DNA of 41,183 bases from Actinokineospora sp. NBRC 105648 (GTDB lineage Bacteria; Actinomycetota; Actinomycetes; Mycobacteriales; Pseudonocardiaceae). The stretch's first letter is position 1, and each line of letters starts with the position of its first letter. This document shows, piece after piece, positions 7,414-15,137 of this stretch. Both the position numbers and the translations under genes were made by a program. The notes beneath the pieces were generated by a model. That model searched no databases. It saw nothing but the letters and a program-made list of their open reading frames with translations, and had not been told where the DNA came from. The stretch covers positions 1 to 41,183 of the forward strand of contig NZ_BSTR01000064.1 of assembly GCF_030269645.1 (NCBI RefSeq), read 5' to 3'.

Positions 7414-8156
7414 TCAGGCTGACCCGCCCGCCGCTCCCCGGGGAGCTGGCGGACAACCTGCAGCGCGCGACGGACGGGCTCAAGTCGTTGAGCCGCAAGG
7501 AACAGGGCGCGAGGGCGCGCACCCTGTGGCGGTCCCGGTCGACGCTGCGCCAGGCCGTCGGGGCCCGGCTGCGGGAGTTCGCGCCGGGCCGTGAGCGGTG
7601 CATGTACTGCGGGGACAACCAGGGCACCGACATCGACCACTTCTCCCCGGTCGCGCTCACCCCGCTGCTGACCTTCGCCTGGGAGAACCACCTGCTGGCG
7701 TGCTCGGTGTGCAACAGCCACCACAAGCGCGACCAGTTCCCGCGCGACGACCGGGGCAGGCCGCTGCTGCTCGACCCGACCCGCGACGACCCGTTCGAGC
7801 ACCTCGCGCTGTCGCTGACCCTGGGCCGCTACCTCCCGCTGACCGAGCGCGGCGAGGTCACCGAGCGGGTCTGCGGGCTCAACCGCGACATCCTGACCCG
7901 CGGCAGGCAGAACGCCCGCACCACCCTGGGTTTCCTGATCGGCAGCTGGCAGTCGGCCCGCTCGGTCGCCGACACCTCGACGATGGAGCAGGTCGTGCGC
8001 ACGGTGCACGAGCAGCCCTTCGCCGACGTGGTGCAGGCGATGCTGCGCTACAGCACCCGCCCCGGCGCGGCCGAGGTGTTCGCCGACCTGCCGCCGGGGG
8101 TGCTGCGGGTGCTGCTGGACGAGGAGTTCCGGGCCCGGCTAGCGCTTGCGCGCTAG
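7410..8156 (+). CDS. HNH endonuclease, PtuB-like (candidate Septu effector)
   Basis: A 248-residue nuclease starting at a GTG inside the ATPase stop. Residues 64-106 hold the complete HNH core: CMYC (C64, C67), DIDHFSP (D76, H77), ENHLLACSVCN (N93, C98, C101, N102) and HHK (104-106). The four cysteines form a zinc site that frames the beta-beta-alpha metal fold. The helical N-terminus (NLQRATDGLKSLSRKEQGARARTLW) could contact the ATPase. The C-terminal 140 residues have no motif I recognise. The last 18 bases overlap the converging O-methyltransferase gene, with both stop codons inside one small palindrome. All catalytic residues are present, so it is probably active. Confidence 0.87.
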   Translation: MIRLTRPPLPGELADNLQRATDGLKSLSRKEQGARARTLWRSRSTLRQAVGARLREFAPGRERCMYCGDNQGTDIDHFSPVALTPLLTFAWENHLLACSVCNSHHKRDQFPRDDRGRPLLLDPTRDDPFEHLALSLTLGRYLPLTERGEVTERVCGLNRDILTRGRQNARTTLGFLIGSWQSARSVADTSTMEQVVRTVHEQPFADVVQAMLRYSTRPGAAEVFADLPPGVLRVLLDEEFRARLALAR

Positions 8157-8157
8157 C
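8138..8157. terminator. Palindrome covering both converging stop codons
   Basis: GCTAGCGC-TTGC-GCGCTAGC is a perfect 8-bp stem with a 4-base loop. It contains the TAG of the plus-strand HNH gene (8154-8156) and the TAG of the minus-strand O-methyltransferase gene (8139-8141). It may act as a bidirectional terminator, though it lacks T tracts. Confidence 0.55.
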
Positions 8158-8795
8158 GTCACGCCGTCGCGCACCGGCAGCATCACCGCGTCCACCCGCT
8201 CGTCGGCGACGACGAGGTCGTTGACCTCGCGGATCGCCCGCACGGCGTCGCCCTGCTCGGCCGGGTCCACCACGCGCCCGCCCTGCAGCACGTTGTCCAG
8301 CACGATGAGTCCGCCGGGTCGCAGCCGCGGCACGAGCTCGCCGTAGTAGCCCGCGTAGCCGACCTTGTCCGCGTCGATGAACGCGAAGTCGATCACCGGG
8401 TCGGTGGGCAGCGCGCGCAGCGTCTCCAGCGCGGGCGCGACGCGCAGCTCGATCCGGTCGGCCAGACCCGCGCGGTCCCAGTACTTGCGGGCGATGTCGG
8501 TCCACTCCTCGCTGACGTCGCAGGCCAGCAGCGTGCCGCCGTCGGCCAGGCCGCGGGCGAGGCAGATCGAGGAGTACCCGGTGAACACCCCGACCTCCAC
8601 CGCGGAGCGCGCGCCGACCAGCCGCACCAGCATGGTCAGGAACTCGCCCTCGTCGTGCGAGATCTGCATCCGCGCGGCGTCCGGGAACGCGGCCGCGGTC
8701 TCGGCGGCCAGGTCGCGCAGCAGGTCGTCGGCGGGGTCGGAGTGCGCCACGAGGTAGGCGTCGAGCTCAGGGGTGAGGAGGTCCATGGTCGACAT
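8139..8795 (-). CDS. Class I SAM-dependent O-methyltransferase (COMT/CCoAOMT-like)
   Basis: A 218-residue methyltransferase of the Methyltransf_3 type. Motif I is AVEVGVFTGYSSICLARGL, the acidic residue that binds the SAM ribose is in LACDVSEEW, the metal-binding region is FAFIDADKVGYAGYY, and LIVLDNVLQGGRV completes the site. These enzymes are Mg-dependent and usually methylate catechol-type hydroxyls; the physiological substrate is not visible. It is the last gene of the minus-strand run that begins at def. The ATG at 8795 lacks a ribosome site; an ATG three codons on (8786) is possible. Confidence 0.87.
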   Translation of the reverse strand: MSTMDLLTPELDAYLVAHSDPADDLLRDLAAETAAAFPDAARMQISHDEGEFLTMLVRLVGARSAVEVGVFTGYSSICLARGLADGGTLLACDVSEEWTDIARKYWDRAGLADRIELRVAPALETLRALPTDPVIDFAFIDADKVGYAGYYGELVPRLRPGGLIVLDNVLQGGRVVDPAEQGDAVRAIREVNDLVVADERVDAVMLPVRDGVTLARKR

Positions 8796-8818
8796 CTAAA
8801 CGGAGCCGGGTGACCACG

Positions 8819-9802
8819 TCACCGGTAGTGCTCGAACGCACTGGCGATGCGGTCGCGGTCGGCGCCGTCGGCGAGCAGCAGGAGCAGCAGGACCCGCGCC
8901 TTGGCCGGGTCGAGGAAACCCGCGTGCAGCAGGCCGCGGTCGAGCAGGTCGCGTTCGGAGCCCGGGTAGCCGTAGGTGTGCCGCAGCACCGGGCCGGAGC
9001 CGGTGCGGGAGGCGAGCACGACCGGCACCCGGGCGGCCAGCCCGGCGACCAGCGGCACCATCCCGGCGGGCACGTGGCCCGCGCCCAGGCCGGCGAGCAC
9101 GATGCCGTCGAAGGCGTCGCCGCCCCGGCGCAGGAGTTCGCCGTCGTCGCCGAGGGCGACGGTGACCAGGCCGACGCGCAGCTGGTCGACGTTCGGGCCC
9201 GCGGGCAGCCGCAGCGGCACCCGGGGCGTGCCGCGCAGCCGCGGCTCGCCCTCGACTACCAGGCCGAGCGGCCCGAAGCCGGGCGAGACGAACGCGGCGG
9301 TGCTGCTCGTGTGCCCCTTGCGGACGAACCGGGCGCCGTGCACCTCGTCGGACATGACCACCAGGGTGCCCAGCCCGCGGGCGGACTCGGCGGCGGCGAC
9401 GTTGATCGCGGCGAACAGGTTGGCCGGGCCGTCGGCGCCCGCCGAGGTCGGCGCGCGCATGGCACCGGTGACCACGACCGGCACCGGGCTGTCCACGGTC
9501 AGGTCGAGGAAGATCGCGGTCTCCTCGATGGTGTCGGTGCCGTGCGTGACCACCACCCCGGTCGCCCCGGCATCGATCTCCGCGCGCACCGCGGCCGAGA
9601 GCGCCACCAGGTCGCCGAAGCCCAGCGACGGGCTGGGCAGCGAGCGCAGCCCGCGCGCGGTGATCTCCAGGTCCAGCTCGGCCAGCCCGGGCACGGCCAC
9701 CACCAGGTCGGCGGCGTCCAGCGCGGGCACCACCCCGCCGCCCGCGCCCGGGGCCATGGCGATGGTGCCGCCCATGCCGATGACCGCGATCCGTCGCACC
9801 AC
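8819..9802 (-). CDS. L-asparaginase
   Basis: Hydrolyses asparagine to aspartate and ammonia. The 327-residue protein has both threonine motifs of the bacterial asparaginase/glutaminase family: IGMGGTIA with T13, and VVVTHGTDTIEE with T89-D90. VVTGAMR and SADGPANL-type blocks follow (here SAGADGPANLFAAINVA). There is no signal peptide, so it should be cytoplasmic. A GTG start lies one base after the stop of the flavoprotein gene, implying co-translation in the def operon. Its presence there is probably positional rather than functional. Confidence 0.88.
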   Translation of the reverse strand: MVRRIAVIGMGGTIAMAPGAGGGVVPALDAADLVVAVPGLAELDLEITARGLRSLPSPSLGFGDLVALSAAVRAEIDAGATGVVVTHGTDTIEETAIFLDLTVDSPVPVVVTGAMRAPTSAGADGPANLFAAINVAAAESARGLGTLVVMSDEVHGARFVRKGHTSSTAAFVSPGFGPLGLVVEGEPRLRGTPRVPLRLPAGPNVDQLRVGLVTVALGDDGELLRRGGDAFDGIVLAGLGAGHVPAGMVPLVAGLAARVPVVLASRTGSGPVLRHTYGYPGSERDLLDRGLLHAGFLDPAKARVLLLLLLADGADRDRIASAFEHYR

Positions 9803-9803
9803 G

Positions 9804-10310
9804 TCAAGCCTCCAGCAGGTCGAGCAGCGGTTCCCACGGGTCGTCCGGCGCGCCGTCGGCGATGAGCACGCCCGCCGCGCGAAGAGTCTCCAGGTGGGAG
9901 GTGAACAGTGGGTGGGCCCGCTGCGCCGGACCCGCCTGCGGGTGCACCACGACGCGGACCCCGGGGGTGCCGAGGGCCTCGCCGAGCGCGGTGAGCGCCT
10001 GGTTGTCCACGACGCCCAGGGCGAGCTTGGCGACCGAGTTCGCGGTCGCCGGGACGAACAGGAACGCGTCGGGCATCCGGTAGGGCTTGGGCTCGGTGGA
10101 CAGCCGGGACTCGCTGCGCACCGGCAGGTCGGTCAGGGCCTGCAGCCGCCCGGTCTCCCCCGTCGCGTCCATCCAGCGGCCCGCGGTGGGGGTGAAGGTG
10201 ATCGCCAACCGCCACCCCCTCGCCACCGCGGGCTCGGCGACCTCGGCGCGCAGCCTGCGGTCGAGCCCGCCGCCCGCCGCGGACACCAGGCCGAGGACGC
10301 GCCCGCTCAC
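9804..10310 (-). CDS. Flavoprotein-fold protein
   Basis: A 168-residue protein resembling the flavoprotein domain of the PPC-decarboxylase/UbiX type (Rossmann-like). Visible elements are VLGLVSAAGGGLDRRL at the N-terminus, GWRLAITFTPTAGRWMDATGE, and MPDAFLFVPATANSVAKLALGVVDNQALTALGEALGTPGVRVVVHPQ, where the PATANSVAK block is typical of flavin-binding members. The GTG start at 10310 overlaps the rsmB stop (GTGA). The reaction is unknown; an enzyme acting on a carboxylate or a prenyl-FMN type role is possible but unsupported. Confidence 0.75.
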   Translation of the reverse strand: MSGRVLGLVSAAGGGLDRRLRAEVAEPAVARGWRLAITFTPTAGRWMDATGETGRLQALTDLPVRSESRLSTEPKPYRMPDAFLFVPATANSVAKLALGVVDNQALTALGEALGTPGVRVVVHPQAGPAQRAHPLFTSHLETLRAAGVLIADGAPDDPWEPLLDLLEA

Positions 10311-11734
10311 TTGCGCAGCAGGGCGCAGAACATGGCGTCGGTGCCGTGCCGGTGCGGCCAGAGCTGCACGTACGGCCCGTCGCCGAGACCGGGCATCTCC
10401 GGGAACGACTCGCGCGCGTCGAGGACGGTGACCCCGGTCTTGCGGATCACGTCGGCCAGCACGCCCTCGGTCTCGGCCAGGTGCGGCGAGCAGACCACGT
10501 AGGCCACCACGCCGCCCGGGCGCACCAGGTCGAGCGCGCTGAGTAGCAGCTCGCGCTGCAGCTTGGTCAGGTCGCCGACGTCCTCCGGGCGCCGCCGCCA
10601 CCGCGCCTCGGGCCTGCGCCGCAGCGCGCCCAGACCGGTGCACGGCGCGTCGACCAGGACCCGGTCGAAGGTGCCCGACAGGCCCGGCTCGCGGCCGTCG
10701 CCGACGTGCACGGTGACCGGGAGGCCCTTGGTGATCTGCTCGACCAGCTTGGCCCGGTGCGGCGCCTGCTCGACCGCGTCCAGGGTGCCGCCGTTGATCC
10801 CGACGAGCGCACCGAGCAGCGCGGCCTTGCCGCCGGGGCCCGCGCACAGGTCGAGCCAGCGGGTGTCGGCGCCCTCGACCTCCGGGCGGGTCAGCGCGAC
10901 CGCGCACAGCTGGCTGCCCTCGTCCTGCACACCCGCCATCCGCTCGCGGATCGGCTCCAGGTCGCCCGGGTCGCCCGCGCCGGCCTCCAGCCGGACCCCG
11001 TACGGCGAGTAGGGCGCGGGGTCGCCGCCGGTCATCGCGGCCAGCTCGTCCGCGCTGACCTCGCCGGGCCGGGCGACCAGGTGCACGGCGGGCCGCTCGT
11101 CGTCGGCACGCAGCGCGTCGGCGAGCTCCTCGCCGGTGCTGCCCAGCGCGTCGGCGAACGCGCGGGCGACCCAGCGCGGGTGCGCGGTGCGCACGGCCAG
11201 GTTGCCCACCGGGTCGGTGGTCGCGTCCGGGGCGATCCGGTCCAGCCAGCCCGGCTCGTCGAGCTCGGCGACCTTGCGCAGCACCGCGTTGGCGAAGCCG
11301 GTGACCCGCGACCCCAGCTCGTTGCGCACCAGGTCGACGGTCGAGGCGACCGCGGCGTGCGAGGGGATGCGGGTGCGCAGCAGCTGGTAGGCGCCCAGCC
11401 GCAGGGCGTCGAGCAGCACCGGCTCCACCTTGGCCAGCGGCCGGTCGCAGCACTCGGTGAGGATCTCGTCGAGCAGCCCGAGCGCGCGGGAGGTGCCGTA
11501 GGTCAGCTCGGTGGCCAGCGCCGCGTCCCGACCGGTGATCCGGCGGTCGCGCAGCATCTTGGGCAGCACCAGGTTGGCGTAGGCGTCGTCGTGGCGCACC
11601 GCGCGCAGCGTGTCCAGCGCGGCGCGGCGGGCCGGGTCGTCGCTCGGCGGTCGGGCCGGGGTGTCCGGCCGCTTCGGCGGGTGCGCGCGCTGCGGTCGGG
11701 ACGGGCGGTGCGGCCGCCTGCCGGGCTGGGTCAC
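10307..11734 (-). CDS. rsmB: 16S rRNA cytosine-5 methyltransferase RsmB (Sun/Fmu)
   Basis: Methylates a cytosine of 16S rRNA (C967 in E. coli numbering). The 475-residue protein has a basic, disordered N-terminus of about 32 residues, then a NusB-like RNA-binding domain (ARRAALDTLRAVRHDDAYANLVLP) and a Rossmann methyltransferase domain. SAM motif I is WLDLCAGPGGKAALLG. The two cysteines of m5C methyltransferases are C365 in DAPCTGLG and C415 in YVVCSPHLAETE. The GTG start overlaps the fmt stop, and def-fmt-rsmB is the conserved bacterial order, which supports the assignment. Confidence 0.93.
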   Translation of the reverse strand: MTQPGRRPHRPSRPQRAHPPKRPDTPARPPSDDPARRAALDTLRAVRHDDAYANLVLPKMLRDRRITGRDAALATELTYGTSRALGLLDEILTECCDRPLAKVEPVLLDALRLGAYQLLRTRIPSHAAVASTVDLVRNELGSRVTGFANAVLRKVAELDEPGWLDRIAPDATTDPVGNLAVRTAHPRWVARAFADALGSTGEELADALRADDERPAVHLVARPGEVSADELAAMTGGDPAPYSPYGVRLEAGAGDPGDLEPIRERMAGVQDEGSQLCAVALTRPEVEGADTRWLDLCAGPGGKAALLGALVGINGGTLDAVEQAPHRAKLVEQITKGLPVTVHVGDGREPGLSGTFDRVLVDAPCTGLGALRRRPEARWRRRPEDVGDLTKLQRELLLSALDLVRPGGVVAYVVCSPHLAETEGVLADVIRKTGVTVLDARESFPEMPGLGDGPYVQLWPHRHGTDAMFCALLRK

Positions 11735-12657
11735 GTGAGCCGCTCCCCGGCCTCGACGCGCGAGCCGCGGGCCCAGTCGGGCGCCCGCATCCGCTTCTTG
11801 CCCTGGGCTTGGACCTCGCCCAGGCTGACCGGCCAGGTAGCCGTGCCCACCAGGACCCGCTTGCGTTCCACCAGGATCTCGCCCGCCTGTAGTTCGATGT
11901 CGGACTCGGCCCGGGTGACCGGGCCGAGCTTGAGCCGTTCGCCGCGGAACCCCGCCCAGGCACCCGGTTCCGGGGTGACCGCGCGGATGCGCCGGTCGAC
12001 CGCCTGGCCGGGCCGGCTGAAGTCGGCGCGCGCGTCGTCCACGCTGATCTTGGGGGCGTGGCTGACCCCGTCGGCGGGCTGCTCGACCGGGGTGAGCGAG
12101 CCGTCGGCGATACCGTCCACAGTGGACAACAGTAGCCCGGCGCCCGCCGCGGCGAGCCGCTCGAGCAGCTCGCCCGCGGTGTCGGTCGGGCGCACCGGCT
12201 CGGTGAGCACGCCGAACACCGGGCCCGCGTCGAGCGCCTTGACGATGCGGAACGTGCTGGCCCCGGTGATCTCGTCGCCGTGCCACACCGCGGCCTGCAC
12301 GGGGGCGGCGCCGCGCCACGCGGGCAGCAGCGAGAAGTGCAGGTTCACCCAGCCGTGCGGCGGGATGTCGAGCGCGGACTGCGGCAGCAAACCGCCGTAG
12401 GCGACCACCGGGCAGCAGTCCGGGGCGATCTCGCGCAGCCGCGCCTGGAAGTCCTTGTCGGACGCCTTCACCGGGGTGAGCACCTCGATGCCGTGCTCGT
12501 CGGCCAGCGCGCCGACCGGCGAGCGCAGCACCTGCCGACCGCGCCCGGCGGGTGCGTCGGGCCGGGTGACCACGGCGGCGACCTCGTGGCCGGAGGCGAT
12601 CAGCGCGCGCAGCGACGGCAGCGCGACCTCGGGCGTGCCCGCGAACACCAGGCGCAT
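11731..12657 (-). CDS. fmt: Methionyl-tRNA formyltransferase
   Basis: Formylates Met-tRNAfMet using 10-formyltetrahydrofolate so that translation can start. The 308-residue protein shows MRLVFAGTPEVALPSL at the N-terminus, the formyltransferase signature WVNLHFSLLPAWRGAAPV with N105 and H107, and an FDAG-like KALDAGPVF. The C-terminal OB-fold region (residues about 205-308) binds tRNA. The ATG at 12657 shares one base with the TGA of def. An iterated palindrome (12115-12127) sits inside it. Confidence 0.95.
   Translation of the reverse strand: MRLVFAGTPEVALPSLRALIASGHEVAAVVTRPDAPAGRGRQVLRSPVGALADEHGIEVLTPVKASDKDFQARLREIAPDCCPVVAYGGLLPQSALDIPPHGWVNLHFSLLPAWRGAAPVQAAVWHGDEITGASTFRIVKALDAGPVFGVLTEPVRPTDTAGELLERLAAAGAGLLLSTVDGIADGSLTPVEQPADGVSHAPKISVDDARADFSRPGQAVDRRIRAVTPEPGAWAGFRGERLKLGPVTRAESDIELQAGEILVERKRVLVGTATWPVSLGEVQAQGKKRMRAPDWARGSRVEAGERLT
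12115..12127. repeat. Iterated palindrome, copy 2 (GTCCACAGTGGAC)
   Basis: Inside fmt. On the coding strand it reads TCC ACT GTG GAC, encoding STVD. Confidence 0.85.
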
Positions 12658-13202
12658 CAACGGGTCCCGAACAGCGGGTGCGGGCTCTGCTTCACCGTCG
12701 GCACGGCACCGTCGAACCAGGACGCCTGCCGGATCTCGGCCATCGCCTGCTTGCGGGTCTGCTCGTCGAGGCGGTCGAGGAAGAGCACGCCGTCGAGGTG
12801 GTCGGTCTCGTGCTGGACGCAGCGGGCCAGCAGGTCGCTCCCCTGGATCTCCACCGGCTCGCCGTGCATGTCCCAGCCGCGGGCCACGACGTTGCGGTGG
12901 CGCACGCAGTCCCAGTACAGACCGGGGATCGACAGGCAGCCCTCCTGCCCGTCCTGGGTCTGTTCGTCCAGCGCGGTCCACACCGGGTTGACCAGGTGCC
13001 CCTCGGCGCCGTCGCAGTGGTAGGTGAACACCCGCAGGCCCACCCCGAGCTGCGGCGCGGCCAGCCCGGCGCCGCCCTGGTCGCTCATCGTGTCCCACAG
13101 GTCGCGCACCAGGTTGCGCAGCTCCCGGTCGAAGTCGACCACCTCGGCGGCGGGCGTGCGCAGCACCGGGTCGCCGAATAGCCGGATCTGCTGGACGGTC
13201 AC
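12657..13202 (-). CDS. def: Peptide deformylase
   Basis: Removes the N-formyl group from nascent proteins. The 181-residue protein has all three signature motifs: GAGLAAPQ (44-51), EGCLS (87-91, metal ligand C89) and HETDH (131-135). It starts with GTG at 13202, with GAAGGGGAG upstream. The C-terminal extension past residue 145 is typical of actinobacterial type members. It leads the minus-strand operon def-fmt-rsmB, and the product acts directly after Fmt in the N-formylmethionine cycle. Confidence 0.95.
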   Translation of the reverse strand: MTVQQIRLFGDPVLRTPAAEVVDFDRELRNLVRDLWDTMSDQGGAGLAAPQLGVGLRVFTYHCDGAEGHLVNPVWTALDEQTQDGQEGCLSIPGLYWDCVRHRNVVARGWDMHGEPVEIQGSDLLARCVQHETDHLDGVLFLDRLDEQTRKQAMAEIRQASWFDGAVPTVKQSPHPLFGTR

Positions 13203-13237
13203 GGGACTCCCCTTCGAGCGCGCGGTGCGGTCCGGCC

Positions 13238-13243
13238 AGTCTA
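13238..13243 (-). promoter_or_regulatory. -10 box of the def operon
   Basis: On the minus strand the sequence is TAGACT, 36 bases upstream of the def GTG, followed by a leader with the GAAGGGGAG ribosome site. Confidence 0.5.
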
Positions 13244-13281
13244 TTCACCCCGATGGCGCAGGGCCGCAACGCGGGAGCGTG

Positions 13282-13905
13282 GTGCGGACACCTCCTGTCG
13301 TGACCATCACCGACCCGTCGACCCGGGGGGCGAGCGAGCTGGACGCGAGCCGGACCGCCGACCCGGACACGTCGCTGTGGCGGCGGGCGGCCGCGGGCGA
13401 GCGGGAGGCGTTCGGGGCGCTGTTCGAACGGCACGCCGAGGCGCTGTGGAACCACTGCTACCGGCTCACCGGTTCCTGGGCGCTGGCCGAGGACATCACC
13501 TCGGCGACGTTCCTTACGGCCTGGGCCAAGGTCGGCGGCATCACCCTGGTGCGCGAAAGCGCGCTGCCCTGGCTCTACGCCGTGGCGGGCAACATCGTCC
13601 GCACCGAGAACCGCCGCACGGCGCGGTTCGCGCGCGCCGTGCGCAGGCTCCCCGAGGACGGCACCGCCGAGGACCACGCCGAGGCGGTGGCGCACCGGGT
13701 GGACGTGGACCGCCGCACCCGGGAGGTCGCCACCGCGGTCGCCCGCCTGCCCCGCGCCGAGCGGGAGGCGGTCGAGCTGTGCCTGCTCGGCGAGCTGTCG
13801 ACGGTCGACGCCGCGACGCTGCTGGGGATCGCCGAGGCCAGCGTGCGCGCCCGGCTCAGCCGCGCCCGCGGACGGCTGCGGACGCTCCTGGAGGTGACCC
13901 CGTGA
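13282..13905 (+). CDS. ECF-like RNA polymerase sigma factor
   Basis: About 207 residues. Region 2 is FGALFERHAEALWNHCYRLTGSWALAEDITSATFLTAWAKV, with the -10 recognition and core-binding helices. Region 4 is VARLPRAEREAVELCLLGELSTVDAATLLGIAEASVRARLSRARGRL, a helix-turn-helix for the -35 element. No SnoaL or other C-terminal extension is present. Possible starts are GTG at 13279, 13282 and 13300; 13282 is chosen because GGGAG lies 4 bases upstream, but 13300 is closer to the conserved part. It overlaps the following membrane protein gene by four bases, so that protein may be its regulator. Confidence 0.87.
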   Translation: MRTPPVVTITDPSTRGASELDASRTADPDTSLWRRAAAGEREAFGALFERHAEALWNHCYRLTGSWALAEDITSATFLTAWAKVGGITLVRESALPWLYAVAGNIVRTENRRTARFARAVRRLPEDGTAEDHAEAVAHRVDVDRRTREVATAVARLPRAEREAVELCLLGELSTVDAATLLGIAEASVRARLSRARGRLRTLLEVTP

Positions 13906-15131
13906 CCGAGGACTGGACCCCACCGCTCCCACCGCGGCGCGAGCTGCCCGACGCCGTGCGCGCCCGACTGCGCGCACGGGTGCTGGGACCGGACCACCGC
14001 GCGCCCTCCTGGCTGGGGTCGGGCACGCCGCTCGCGGTGGCCGCCGCCGTGGCCCTGCTGGTGGCCTGCGCGGCGGTGCTGATGCCGATCGGGCGGACCG
14101 TCCAGCCCGGGGCGGGGGTGTCGCTGCGGCAGGAGGAGTCACCACTGGACCGCTGCTGGGCCGCGGTGGTCGCCGCGGGCCGCACCGCGGACTACCCGCC
14201 GCGGGCGAGCTGGCGGATCGGCGCGCGCTTCGGCGAGGTGGCACCGATCGTGGTCGCCATCCGCACGTCGGGGCGCCCGGTGCTGTGCGAGACGACGCTG
14301 ACCGCGGTGACCGTGTCGGACCCGACGGCTCCCGACCCCGGGGGCGACGGGGCGCCGCTGGCGCTGCTGGCCACCTCGGCCGGGTCGCTGGGCGGGGTCG
14401 TGGGCAGCCGGTGGGCCGCGATGACCGTCCGCACCGCGGACCAGGCGCCGGTGCGGCCGTTCGCGGTCGTCGACGGCGTGTGGCTCGTCCCCACCCCGGT
14501 CGCCCGGGCCAGGGAGCTCCCCTCGGCCCAGCTCATCGGGCCGCGGCGGGAGGCGAGCACCACGCCGCCGGTGACCCAGGACGAGCCGGTCTCGGTGCTC
14601 GGCCCGGGGGTCGCGGTGGTCGACCGGCCCGCGGCGACCGGGCAGCGGACCAGCCCGGAGGGCCGGTTCCTCGGCACGTGCATCGCCCAGTCGACGCGGC
14701 CGGTGCCCGACCCGCTGAGCTGGACGGCCGGGGCGATGACCCCGAGCACGGGCGACACGCTCGTGCTGGCGCGCAGCGGAACGGCGCTGGCCGAGTGCGC
14801 GGCGCGCGAGCGGGACGGCCGCAGCACCTACGAGTTCCGCGTCGTGAGCCCGTCGGTGGTGCACGACCGACCGGTCCGCTACCTGCGGACCTACCGGTGC
14901 CGCGAGGGCACCTGGGTGGTCGGGGTGGTGCGCGGGGTGTACGCCACGATGACGGTCGGGCCGCCGGGCGGCGGGACCGCCACCGAGGTGCCGCTGTCCG
15001 GCGGGACGTTCGCGCTGCGGATCTCCGACGAGACCGGCGACGGTGGCCCGGGCACCCTCCCGCGCGGACTGCGGGTGCGGCTGCTGGGCGCGCTGGAAGG
15101 CCCCTACGAGGGGGAGTTGGCGGCGTCGTGA
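13902..15131 (+). CDS. Single-pass membrane protein with duplicated Cys-containing ectodomain, sigma-factor partner
   Basis: I do not recognise this 409-residue protein. A 42-residue cytoplasmic N-terminus rich in Arg and Pro is followed by one membrane helix (LAVAAAVALLVACAAVL, about 44-60) and a large outer part. That part contains two similar modules: C85...SW..GA...V.AI..SG.PVLCE (C129), and C260...SW..GA...LVLARSGTALAEC (C299), each followed by a VS(D/P) strand; a fifth cysteine is C333. The GTG start overlaps the sigma factor stop, the usual place for an anti-sigma factor, but no HxxxCxxC zinc motif is present. It could sense an envelope signal and control the sigma factor; that is inference. 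Confidence 0.75.
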   Translation: MTEDWTPPLPPRRELPDAVRARLRARVLGPDHRAPSWLGSGTPLAVAAAVALLVACAAVLMPIGRTVQPGAGVSLRQEESPLDRCWAAVVAAGRTADYPPRASWRIGARFGEVAPIVVAIRTSGRPVLCETTLTAVTVSDPTAPDPGGDGAPLALLATSAGSLGGVVGSRWAAMTVRTADQAPVRPFAVVDGVWLVPTPVARARELPSAQLIGPRREASTTPPVTQDEPVSVLGPGVAVVDRPAATGQRTSPEGRFLGTCIAQSTRPVPDPLSWTAGAMTPSTGDTLVLARSGTALAECAARERDGRSTYEFRVVSPSVVHDRPVRYLRTYRCREGTWVVGVVRGVYATMTVGPPGGGTATEVPLSGGTFALRISDETGDGGPGTLPRGLRVRLLGALEGPYEGELAAS

Positions 15132-15137
15132 GCCCGG

